This document shows positions 19,017-25,977 of a stretch of DNA of 64,000 nucleotides, in pieces. A program made the translations under genes and the position numbers. Every line of letters begins with the position of its first letter. Position 1 is the first letter of the stretch. Under the pieces are notes generated by a model that worked only from the letters and a program-made list of their open reading frames with translations, ran no database searches and was not told the origin of the DNA. Source of the DNA: CAZJBS01 sp964544475 (lineage in GTDB: Bacteria > CLD3 > SB21); NCBI GenBank assembly GCA_964544475.1, contig CAZJBS010000002.1:62001-126000 (forward strand), written 5' to 3'.

Positions 19017-19697
19017 TTAGTACTTGATCTTGAGTTCCTTCTCGTTCCCGTCGGCATCGCGGAACTTGATCTTGATTTCTTCCTGCAATTGGCCGGCATC
19101 CGGGATGTCGCCCTCCTGGGTCGTTGTAACAGTGACCGAGCCGTCCGCTCCGGTCGTGCCCGTTTGGCCTACACCAACGTTATTCGTCTGGCCTGTGGCT
19201 TTGTTCATCAGTTCAATGATACCTTCGAGGCCGATAATCTTGGTCCCATTCGGATCTTCAATGATCCAGAATTCGGTGCCCTTGACAGACGCCACCGATG
19301 TCGGCGTGGCTACCTGGAATGAACCCTTCTGCTTGGAGACTTTGACGAGCAATTCCCCAACGTCCATGACCAACTGCTTGGAAATGGTCTTTCCCTCGTA
19401 GTTGCCCTGGATTTTCAGTACGCTGTTGGGTTTGACCTTGACCGTGCTCTTGTCGTCGAGGAACATGACGGCGGCATACCCGTCTTTCTTGGTCTGGACT
19501 TCATCGCCCGAAAAGAGCTTGGAGCCCTTGTCGACTTTGAGCCAGCCTTTTTTCTGTTTGGCTTGGACTTCGCCGATCGTCTTGATCATGACGGCGACGG
19601 CTTTGGTCTCGGCGGCGCCTGCCAGGTATACCGTGGTTCCGACAACCAACGATATGATGGCCAGCGCAGCGACCAGATTGAAGCTGAATCGTTTCAT
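19017..19697 (-). CDS. secreted FecR-domain protein
   Basis: 226 residues. A signal peptide or membrane anchor (about 1-28) precedes a FecR-like beta domain (about 32-150) containing GDEVQTKKDGYAAVMFLDD and the hallmark SVASVKGTEFWI. A short Gly/Thr linker and a polar C-terminus follow. It lacks the FecR N-terminal sigma-regulator helices, so it is unlikely to be a true anti-sigma factor. Such envelope FecR-domain proteins are abundant in FCB genomes and their role is unclear. The start ATG has GGAG nine bases ahead. It directly follows the 374-residue secreted protein gene and ends at a clear terminator. Confidence 0.85.
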   Translation of the reverse strand: MKRFSFNLVAALAIISLVVGTTVYLAGAAETKAVAVMIKTIGEVQAKQKKGWLKVDKGSKLFSGDEVQTKKDGYAAVMFLDDKSTVKVKPNSVLKIQGNYEGKTISKQLVMDVGELLVKVSKQKGSFQVATPTSVASVKGTEFWIIEDPNGTKIIGLEGIIELMNKATGQTNNVGVGQTGTTGADGSVTVTTTQEGDIPDAGQLQEEIKIKFRDADGNEKELKIKY

Positions 19698-19716
19698 GTT
19701 TATCATCTCCAATTTT

Positions 19717-20841
19717 TTATGGCTTGATTGATATGAGCGCTGTGCCCGGCAGGCTGTTCAGCTTGTTTCGCAAATCTTCGACTGTAGCCGCCGCGCCGTT
19801 GATTTCAATGGACACAGGGTTGTAGCCTCTCAACGCCTCGAGGATCGTGGCGCCACCAGGCAATGAACCCAGCAAATTCAGGATTTCCGAGGCATTAAGA
19901 CCGACCAGGTTGGTCATGCCGCCGGTCCCGGACGACACCGTAAACGCATGGATGGCGCTCTTGACTTCATTGGTCGTGCCGGTCAGAGGATCCCGCTGGA
20001 TCATCGTGACCTGGGCGCAGTAGTCGCCGTCCTGAAGACCCGGATTCCACGTAAGGTTGTTTTCCATGGCACCCGACGGGCCACCGGGCGCGGCCTGATA
20101 GGAGGTCACCATCAGAGCATCAAGCACCACGCGTTGTGAAGACGTCGCCAGCGCATCTTCAAAAGACTGGTTGGGACGCAACTTTGCGAAAGTGAGGCGA
20201 AATTCATTTCCACCGACCGCGGCCCACTGGAATAACGGCAGATTGCCCGACGCCGCGCCGTTGGACGGAATAATGATATCCACCGTGGAGCCAGTCAGCA
20301 CCTCGACCGTGACCGTGTTCTCGCAGGTCAATTGATCCAGTTGTTCTCCCATCTTGATGACGAAATAGAAGCTTCCCGAGGGAAGACCGCCGGACAGGCT
20401 TTGCACGTAATCGTTTGCGATCCGAGCCTGACTGAGTACGTTGGCGGAGAACGAAGAGGGGAAGCTGCCGTCAATCATTTGTGGGACCGAAATAAAAGGA
20501 GCCACGCCGACAGGAATCTGGAAACCTACCTGGAGCCGATCCCGCAGGATGCTCCTTGATGAATTTCGAACATCAACTTCAAGGTAGAGGTTCTTCGTAG
20601 ATCCGGAATTGTTCGTGAACTGAATTCCAAATTGAGTGGCTCCTGGAAGGCTTAACGTGCCGGCGTTTCCAGTACCACCAAAGCCAAGAAGGCTCATGGG
20701 AAAAAATTGAAACTGCAGCGGGGCATTGGGCATAACACTGACATCCACGCCTCCCACTGAAGTACACTGCGCATGCGTCTCATGCGTCACCAAGAAGGTG
20801 ACCATGGCCGCCAGTGCAAACCATCTCATTTTCATAGACAT
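19717..20841 (-). CDS. secreted protein of unknown function
   Basis: 374 residues with a signal peptide ending near THAQ. The rest is beta-rich, with two probable immunoglobulin-like regions (about 30-180 and 185-320). The second contains NLPLFQWAAVGGNEFRLTF, a pattern like the fibronectin/Kre9-type extracellular repeats in which a trait is read from a surface protein. The C-terminal 55 residues (ASEILNLLGSLPGGATILEALRG) are helical and unlike the rest. No sorting tail or catalytic motif is seen. It is first in a two-gene unit with the FecR-domain gene, so the two may act together at the envelope. Confidence 0.72.
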   Translation of the reverse strand: MSMKMRWFALAAMVTFLVTHETHAQCTSVGGVDVSVMPNAPLQFQFFPMSLLGFGGTGNAGTLSLPGATQFGIQFTNNSGSTKNLYLEVDVRNSSRSILRDRLQVGFQIPVGVAPFISVPQMIDGSFPSSFSANVLSQARIANDYVQSLSGGLPSGSFYFVIKMGEQLDQLTCENTVTVEVLTGSTVDIIIPSNGAASGNLPLFQWAAVGGNEFRLTFAKLRPNQSFEDALATSSQRVVLDALMVTSYQAAPGGPSGAMENNLTWNPGLQDGDYCAQVTMIQRDPLTGTTNEVKSAIHAFTVSSGTGGMTNLVGLNASEILNLLGSLPGGATILEALRGYNPVSIEINGAAATVEDLRNKLNSLPGTALISIKP

Positions 20842-20975
20842 ACTCCTTGCGAATAATCGCGATAATTAAGAATTTATGCTCGTGAAAGTCTTTGTGTATC
20901 TATGCCGACACGTCTCCTTGATGTCCAATATACACCAGGCTGTATCCGAATGGCTGTGACTCACAACACATCTCT

Positions 20976-21563
20976 ATGATTTTCCAAAAACTAGGTCGTT
21001 TCTTTTTCAGGGCAAGAGGCTATGTACCAATCCCGTTCTTGTTGACTTGTACAATATTCAGCCATGTTGGAACAGTTTCCTTATTGACCGGACTGACGTT
21101 CGTTGTGCTCGGCGAATCTATCAGAGTGTGGGCAGTCGGTTATCTTGGTCCAAGCTCAAGAAAAACAAAGTCAGCAAGAGCTGACTTGTTAGAAGATAGT
21201 GGTCCCTTTTCGATTTCAAGGAACCCTATTTACATCGGTAATACGTCAATATATTTAGGATTCGTCCTATTGTCAAACATTTTCTTCCCTTATTTTGCTG
21301 GACTTACGGTCATTTTTTTCAGTTTTTTCTACTACGTCATTATTCGATACGAGGAAGCGTCGCTGGCCGGACAGTTTGGTCAGAAATACCAGGAATATCT
21401 TCAACGGGTTCCTCGGTTCATTGGACATCGTGGTGGTCCATACGCCCAATCGCAAAACGGTTTTAGGCCAAGGACTGCCTTCGCTTCAGAAAGAGTGACT
21501 TTCGCGGCCATCGTCTTCAGCCTGGTCATCATCCTGGTTTCGGATATCTTGAGACACCGTTGA
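20976..21563 (+). CDS. isoprenylcysteine carboxyl methyltransferase-like membrane protein
   Basis: 195 residues with about five membrane segments. The conserved motif of the ICMT/PEMT membrane methyltransferase family is present: GPFSISRNPIYIGN for the cofactor region and a cytoplasmic RYEEASLAGQFGQKYQEYLQRVPRF for the C-terminal catalytic helix. Bacterial relatives methylate lipids or unknown small molecules. Base composition is visibly more AT-rich than the flanking genes (codons such as ATA, TTA and AGA are frequent), which suggests later acquisition. The stop is followed after 50 bases by a lipoprotein gene with its own strong ribosome site. Confidence 0.82.
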   Translation: MIFQKLGRFFFRARGYVPIPFLLTCTIFSHVGTVSLLTGLTFVVLGESIRVWAVGYLGPSSRKTKSARADLLEDSGPFSISRNPIYIGNTSIYLGFVLLSNIFFPYFAGLTVIFFSFFYYVIIRYEEASLAGQFGQKYQEYLQRVPRFIGHRGGPYAQSQNGFRPRTAFASERVTFAAIVFSLVIILVSDILRHR

Positions 21564-21615
21564 TTTACCACTCAGTTGGTGGAACATATTAAGAACCAAC
21601 CATAAAGGAGGCATT

Positions 21616-22068
21616 ATGAAATCTGTTTTTTCACTGGCGGCGTTGTTTCTTTTGGTTCTGTCGTGTGGAGCCGGAAAAGAAACGATAACGGCGAAAAATA
21701 ACAAGGTTGAAAAGAATACGACCATCAAAGCCGGCGAATACTATCAATTCGAAATTGTGTTAGAAGACAAGATGGCGGCCATTGCGCTGGACGGCGAATG
21801 GCGTGTCAACGACGGCGGGGATCGGAAGGCCAAAGTGTTTGTGATGGATGAGGAGAACTTCCTGAAATTCGAAAAAGGGGAGGCGTTCAAAGACTACTAT
21901 GCCTCCGGCGAAAAAATCAACGACATCTTCAAGATCCGGCTGCTGAATCAATACCGCAGCGCAAAGACGCTTTACTATCTCGTGTTCGACAATCCTTCCG
22001 ATGAAGACGACAAGAAAATTGATTTCAAACTGTTGATGGAATACGAATGGGGCGAAGGAACGAAGTAG
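21616..22068 (+). CDS. predicted lipoprotein of unknown function
   Basis: 150 residues. A signal peptide ends in LVLSC, with Gly and Ala after the cysteine, so the protein is probably lipid-anchored. The mature part resembles a small beta-sandwich (TIKAGEYYQFEIVLEDKMAAIALDGEW) ending in an acidic tail. I do not recognise a family. A strong AAGGAGG ribosome site precedes the ATG. It lies downstream of the methyltransferase gene and convergent with the small membrane-protein cluster. Confidence 0.75.
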   Translation: MKSVFSLAALFLLVLSCGAGKETITAKNNKVEKNTTIKAGEYYQFEIVLEDKMAAIALDGEWRVNDGGDRKAKVFVMDEENFLKFEKGEAFKDYYASGEKINDIFKIRLLNQYRSAKTLYYLVFDNPSDEDDKKIDFKLLMEYEWGEGTK

Positions 22069-22088
22069 TTGGCCATTCTTCCCGTGAT

Positions 22089-22125
22089 GGTCAGGCTTTC
22101 CGCCAATCCAGCTGAGAGCCTGACC
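22089..22125. terminator. inverted repeat between convergent genes
   Basis: GGTCAGGCT and its exact complement AGCCTGACC are separated by 19 bases. The hairpin sits in the 60-base gap between two convergent genes. There is no U-tract on either side, so it may act as a weak or factor-dependent terminator or only protect mRNA 3' ends. Confidence 0.4.
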
Positions 22126-22127
22126 GG

Positions 22128-22346
22128 CTAACTTTCCGGTCCGGACGAATCTTCGCGAAACAAAGTGGACACGGCCAGGCCAACCAAACCGCCATAAGCC
22201 GTGCTCATGACGGGATTGCTCTGAATAGGGCAGGTGCCGCTGACGCAGCCTATGAAATAGTAGTAGGCGAAACCCAGCAATCCACCGGCGGCAACGAGCA
22301 GCCACTTACGAAGAGGTTTCAGTTTCTGCGTGCGTGTCCGTTTCAT
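22128..22346 (-). CDS. small membrane protein, DUF6132 type
   Basis: 72 residues. After a basic N-terminus there are two membrane segments separated by FIGCVSGTCPIQSNPVMST, whose two cysteines and following proline motif I recognise from the DUF6132 family. These proteins are often encoded beside thioredoxins, rhodaneses or DUF302 genes, as here. Function unknown, perhaps thiol- or sulphur-related. The start lies inside the end of the preceding 54-residue gene in another frame (41-base overlap), unusually long for this window. Confidence 0.8.
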   Translation of the reverse strand: MKRTRTQKLKPLRKWLLVAAGGLLGFAYYYFIGCVSGTCPIQSNPVMSTAYGGLVGLAVSTLFREDSSGPES

Positions 22347-22470
22347 GTTTCTTGGGTTTGGATATTCGGCAGGATGAATTCAAACACGTCGGTATGCCGA
22401 ATTTTGGTAATACATAATACATGATGAAGAAGTAAGCCGCTATCGTGGCAAAAAAGGTCCAATCCGTCAC
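22306..22470 (-). CDS. 54-residue membrane microprotein with paired cysteines
   Basis: Starts at a GTG that overlaps the previous stop as GTGA. It has one membrane helix (FATIAAYFFIMYYVLP) followed by FGIPTCLNSSC and a polar tail. The two Cys spaced by four residues next to the membrane recall a small redox or metal site. Its end overlaps the DUF6132 start. The tight packing and clear hydrophobic segment support expression; I know no named family. Confidence 0.6.
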   Translation of the reverse strand: MTDWTFFATIAAYFFIMYYVLPKFGIPTCLNSSCRISKPKKHETDTHAETETSS

Positions 22471-22697
22471 AGGCCTGTCCTTTCCGAAAAACGAGATTGT
22501 CCGAAACGTCGGAACAACTCGATGAAAAGCCAAATCCAGGGTATTCCGTGGAGTAACAGATCGAACCAATCCAACGGCTCGGTAAAGCGGCCGGAGGCGA
22601 TATTGACGAGCTGCTTCCACACATGGGGTTCCGGATAAAACGGCGCCAGACCCAAAGTCAGCGCCAGCAGTGTGGCGTAAGAAAGGCGCCCGCTCAT
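22467..22697 (-). CDS. 76-residue membrane protein often called RND transporter-like
   Basis: Two membrane helices, the first around LSYATLLALTLGLAPFYPEPH, the second around LLLHGIPWIWLFIELF. Small proteins of this pattern (GLAPF.PEPH ... D.FD...HG.P) are found beside DUF302 and thioredoxin genes in Bacteroidota and are named RND transporter in databases, which overstates what is known since the protein is far too small to be an RND pump. The start overlaps the DUF302 gene stop as ATGA, indicating coupled translation. Confidence 0.75.
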   Translation of the reverse strand: MSGRLSYATLLALTLGLAPFYPEPHVWKQLVNIASGRFTEPLDWFDLLLHGIPWIWLFIELFRRFGQSRFSERTGL

Positions 22698-23083
22698 GGC
22701 AGACGACCGAAAACGCGTTCCAACCGTCCTTTCAGTTCGGCGGCCAGTTCGGAGATGCCAGGCGTGTCAACAACCCGCGTCATGACGGACGGATCAAAAA
22801 GCGCGACGACAGTTTCTTTCTGATCGTTTTCATAGACAACCACATTGCAGGGCATCAGGAGACCCATATTGATCTCGGCCGAGAGCGCTTTGTGAGCAAA
22901 AGGCGGGTTGCAGGCCCCGAGTATTAGATACTTCCTGAAGTCGACGTTAAGCTTGTTCTTCAAGGTTTCCTTGACGTCGATCGTTGTGAGGACCCCAAAG
23001 CCTTCCTTCTTCAATTCTTCCGTAACCGTCTCAACGGCCTTTTCGAAAGAACAGTCGACGATCCTGGAAAACCCATATTGCAT
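22694..23083 (-). CDS. DUF302 domain protein
   Basis: 129 residues forming one DUF302 domain: an N-terminal helix region (FEKAVETVTEELKKEGFGVL), the central NPPFAHKALS and LLMPCNVVVYEN, and DPSVMTRV near the end. The conserved Cys in LMPC is typical of the family. Some DUF302 proteins are associated with sulphur oxidation or metal stress; the reaction is not known. It lies 22 bases after the thioredoxin stop and is coupled to the small membrane protein downstream. Confidence 0.9.
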   Translation of the reverse strand: MQYGFSRIVDCSFEKAVETVTEELKKEGFGVLTTIDVKETLKNKLNVDFRKYLILGACNPPFAHKALSAEINMGLLMPCNVVVYENDQKETVVALFDPSVMTRVVDTPGISELAAELKGRLERVFGRLP

Positions 23084-23105
23084 GTCGATAAACTTTTCAG
23101 TTGGT

Positions 23106-23438
23106 TCAGACGGCTTCCGGAATGGAGTGCATGTTGTTTTCCACTTCCCTTTTCAGGGCTTCGTAGGGCATCGCCCCGATCCAGCGCTTGACCACTTTGC
23201 CCTTATCGAGCAGCATCAGTGTCGGGATGGCGCTTACGCCATAAGATTCGGCAAGATCGGGTTCTTTGTCAACATTGATCTTTACAACCGTCAGTTTGCC
23301 CGTCATTCCTTCGGCCAGGCGTTGCACGGAAGGCCCGATCACGCGGCATGGCCCGCACCATTCCGCCCAGAAATCCACAAAAATTGGCAGGGGACTTGTC
23401 TGAACCAGGTCCTGAAATGATCCGTGAGAGTTCTCCAT
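23106..23438 (-). CDS. thioredoxin
   Basis: 110 residues, a single thioredoxin fold with the active site WCGPC (about 27-31), an FWAEWC approach strand and the cis-proline loop SAIPTLML. No signal peptide is visible, so it is cytoplasmic. It heads the minus-strand cluster with DUF302, two tiny membrane proteins and DUF6132. Its position suggests that it supplies reducing power for a thiol or sulphur step in that cluster. Confidence 0.95.
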   Translation of the reverse strand: MENSHGSFQDLVQTSPLPIFVDFWAEWCGPCRVIGPSVQRLAEGMTGKLTVVKINVDKEPDLAESYGVSAIPTLMLLDKGKVVKRWIGAMPYEALKREVENNMHSIPEAV

Positions 23439-23588
23439 AAACCTTTCTCCATCAAATATTTAAGAAGTTATGTTCCACAAAATTCTCAATCGTAAAACGG
23501 CAGAGATTCATTTATATTCCCACATAGTTATATAAGATTGCAACAAAAAAGGCTTGCGCAAGTTCTCGTCGCCAATTAGGTTCATACT

Positions 23589-24602
23589 GTGAATTCAATT
23601 CTAAGAACGACATTTCTTTCCGGATCGGCGTTGTTGCTTGGCGGATTGCTTTACTACGTCGTGCTATCCGGTTCCGATGCGGTTGAAGAAAGGCCCGTCA
23701 AGAAGGCTCCGAAGGTGTGGCCGGCTGGCGACTCGTTGTTTCTCAGTGCGTTGATGAACCAAGTCTGGGACGGACGAGATCTGGCCCTCGGACGCGTGCT
23801 GGATCGTAACAAGTTCTATACACGATACTTCATGACGTATCGCAGCGAGTCTCTTCGAATATCCGGCATTATGAACGTGCCCCACGGGCGCGGGCCGTTT
23901 CCGGTCGTCATTCTCAATCACGGTTACATCCCACCATCGGTCTATACCAATGGACGGGGATTGAAACGTGAACAGGATTTTCTGGCGCGTCGGGGCTACG
24001 TCGTCATTCATCCGGATTATCGCAATCACGCCCAATCGGACAAGGACACCACGAATGATTTTCGATTTCGGGATGGTTATACGAAGGATGTCATCAATAG
24101 TATTCAGGCGGTTAAAGCATCGGATTTGCCATTTGTCGACAAGGAACATATTGGCATGATGGGGCATTCTATGGGCGGCGGTATTGCGATGAACACGATG
24201 GTCATCGCTCCGGAAATGGTTCAAGCCGTCGTACTGTACGCGCCGGTGAGCGGTGACGTGCAGGACAATTTTCGCCGGTGGGGCATCTCGTCGCCGATCG
24301 GAGCCTACGTGGTAAGAACGTTCGGTCGTCCGGAGGAAAATCCGGATTTCTGGCGCAAGCTGTCGGCGATGTATTATTTTTCTCACGCGAAAAGCCCGGT
24401 TTTGATCCACCACGGTACGGAGGACGAATCATGCCCGGTTGAGTGGTCGGACCGCATTGCCGACAGCCTGAAGTCTGCCGGCAAGTCGGTGGTTCTTTAT
24501 ACCTATGAGAGAGAACCTCACGAGCTGATCAACCAATGGCCTCTGATGATGGAACGCACAGCCGCATTCTTTGATCAACACCTCAAAAAGAAAGAACCGT
24601 GA
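23589..24602 (+). CDS. secreted or membrane-anchored alpha/beta hydrolase (prolyl-oligopeptidase-like)
   Basis: 337 residues starting at GTG. A hydrophobic N-terminal segment (about 8-28) acts as a signal anchor. The catalytic triad is visible: nucleophile Ser194 in GHSMGGG, Asp279 in HHGTEDESCP, and His311 in REPHELINQ. The oxyanion segment is in ILNHGYIPP. The fold and motif order resemble S9-type dipeptidyl peptidases or acyl-peptide hydrolases lacking the beta-propeller. Substrate unknown; an extracellular ester or peptide is likely. It diverges from the thioredoxin cluster and is followed one base after its stop by a zinc-ribbon microprotein gene. Confidence 0.88.
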   Translation: MNSILRTTFLSGSALLLGGLLYYVVLSGSDAVEERPVKKAPKVWPAGDSLFLSALMNQVWDGRDLALGRVLDRNKFYTRYFMTYRSESLRISGIMNVPHGRGPFPVVILNHGYIPPSVYTNGRGLKREQDFLARRGYVVIHPDYRNHAQSDKDTTNDFRFRDGYTKDVINSIQAVKASDLPFVDKEHIGMMGHSMGGGIAMNTMVIAPEMVQAVVLYAPVSGDVQDNFRRWGISSPIGAYVVRTFGRPEENPDFWRKLSAMYYFSHAKSPVLIHHGTEDESCPVEWSDRIADSLKSAGKSVVLYTYEREPHELINQWPLMMERTAAFFDQHLKKKEP

Positions 24603-24603
24603 A

Positions 24604-24780
24604 ATGGACACCGGCGTATGTTTGTTTTGCGGTCAAAGTCATGGCTTTGTGTTTGTCCACGGGCATTATCAATGCCAAGCTTGTAAGAATGTTCAGGTGC
24701 GTTGCTGTGAAGGCTCGTCCGATGTTTCGTCCGGAGCATGCGCGAATACTTACGCCAACAAGAAGAGAACGGGAGACTAG
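24604..24780 (+). CDS. zinc-ribbon microprotein
   Basis: 58 residues beginning MDTGVCLFCGQ. It contains CLFCGQSH, a spacer FVFVHGHYQCQACKN, and a third cysteine pair VRCC. The two CxxC knuckles suggest one structural zinc, with the following CC and His as spare ligands. The ATG is one base after the hydrolase stop, and a membrane microprotein gene follows three bases after its own stop, so all three probably lie on one transcript. Function unknown. Confidence 0.65.
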   Translation: MDTGVCLFCGQSHGFVFVHGHYQCQACKNVQVRCCEGSSDVSSGACANTYANKKRTGD

Positions 24781-24783
24781 GTT

Positions 24784-24996
24784 ATGGAAAAGTTTGTTCG
24801 AAGGCTCATTCCACAGGCTATCGGTTTTTTTCTGATGATCGTCGGCTGGTATGTGTCCATCATCAACGTCGGTCTGGATAAATTCATGGGCGCCACGATC
24901 ATAACGCGCTGGACCATTTCAGGGCTTGCGATGATCCTGCTGGGCGCATATCTGCCGCAAATCTGGATATTCATATTGAACCGGATGCAGAAATAA
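24784..24996 (+). CDS. 70-residue membrane protein of unknown function
   Basis: Two membrane helices (FFLMIVGWYVSII and ISGLAMILLGAYLPQIWIFIL) joined by the polar loop NVGLDKFMGATIITRW. A basic N-terminus predicts cytoplasmic ends. A ribosome site (GGGAG) precedes the ATG. It closes the short unit with the hydrolase and zinc-ribbon genes. I do not recognise a family. Confidence 0.6.
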   Translation: MEKFVRRLIPQAIGFFLMIVGWYVSIINVGLDKFMGATIITRWTISGLAMILLGAYLPQIWIFILNRMQK

Positions 24997-25023
24997 AGCT
25001 AACGCCGGCTTTTTCAATCGGTG

Positions 25024-25977
25024 TCAATGAGCGTCAGGATGCGCCTGGTCGTGTCCGATCAAGGGTTCCAGGTGGGTCAGGATTTCGGTTTCGACCGTCA
25101 TGGCCTTCCGAATGACATTTTCAATCTCGGTTGCCTGCTGGTGCGCATCGGCGATGGAGAGCAAATCCTGAAAAAGCAGATGAAATTCGATCAGCAATTT
25201 CTTGCCGGCGTTACGATGGCGAAGGTCGTGGAACTCAATGCCGCGGCCGCCGGTTTCACGTTGCAGAATGTCCGTCAGTATTTTGTCCATTTCCGGATCG
25301 GCCTCATCCATCAATCCTCCGATGGAACGCCTCATCAGTTGCCCGCCGGACCAGAGAATATTCGCAGCCACCAGTATGGCGACCAACGGGTCGAATGGCA
25401 GCCAGCCGGTTCCTATCGTCAGCATCAAGCCTACAATAACCCCCAGACTTGTGTAACTATCAGTAAGTACGTGCTTGCCATTGGCTTCGAGAATAATGGA
25501 ATGGTGCTTCCTGCCCTGATGAACCAGGTACCACCCGAGCAGTCCATTCACGATCGTTGCAATAACGACAAAAAACGTTCCGGATTCGATATTTTCAAGG
25601 TAAAGGCCATGAACCCACTTCATGACCGCTTCATAAATTATGTAGAATGCGGCGATGACGATCATGGCGCCTTCAAATCCGGCGGAAAAAAAACTTATCC
25701 GGTCATGGCCGTATAAGTGGGAACTATCAGCAGGCTTGTTGCTTAGCCAGAGGCTGAATGAGGCAAAGGACACCGCGAGCACATGGACCACGGATTCGGC
25801 GGCATCGGACAAAATGGCGGCGGATTGCGTAATCAGGTAGGCATAGACTTTGATACCGAACATAAAAAACCCGATCGCCAATGACCATCGCATCGCGATT
25901 CGGGTATCCCGTACGGCCATTGACGCTTCGGGGTTGTTACGGGTCAATTGATGAACATGGGAGGTCGATGAATTCAT
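25024..25977 (-). CDS. cation diffusion facilitator (CDF) family transporter
   Basis: 317 residues with six membrane helices and a cytoplasmic C-terminal metal-sensing domain. The helix-2 motif reads LSDAAESVVH, so the usual second-helix ligands appear as Glu61 and His65 in place of the Asp/His-Asp pairs of zinc exporters. Helix 5 carries the canonical pair His169 and Asp173 (HVLTD). The HLYGHDR loop is conserved. Probable metal-proton antiporter. The start overlaps the gltX stop as ATGA, so the two genes are co-translated. Confidence 0.92.
   Translation of the reverse strand: MNSSTSHVHQLTRNNPEASMAVRDTRIAMRWSLAIGFFMFGIKVYAYLITQSAAILSDAAESVVHVLAVSFASFSLWLSNKPADSSHLYGHDRISFFSAGFEGAMIVIAAFYIIYEAVMKWVHGLYLENIESGTFFVVIATIVNGLLGWYLVHQGRKHHSIILEANGKHVLTDSYTSLGVIVGLMLTIGTGWLPFDPLVAILVAANILWSGGQLMRRSIGGLMDEADPEMDKILTDILQRETGGRGIEFHDLRHRNAGKKLLIEFHLLFQDLLSIADAHQQATEIENVIRKAMTVETEILTHLEPLIGHDQAHPDAH

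Noticed and set aside
25000..25020. A short GC-rich stretch with TTTTT between the membrane microprotein and the CDF gene, considered as a terminator
   Set aside because: The possible stem is only about three pairs, too weak to claim.
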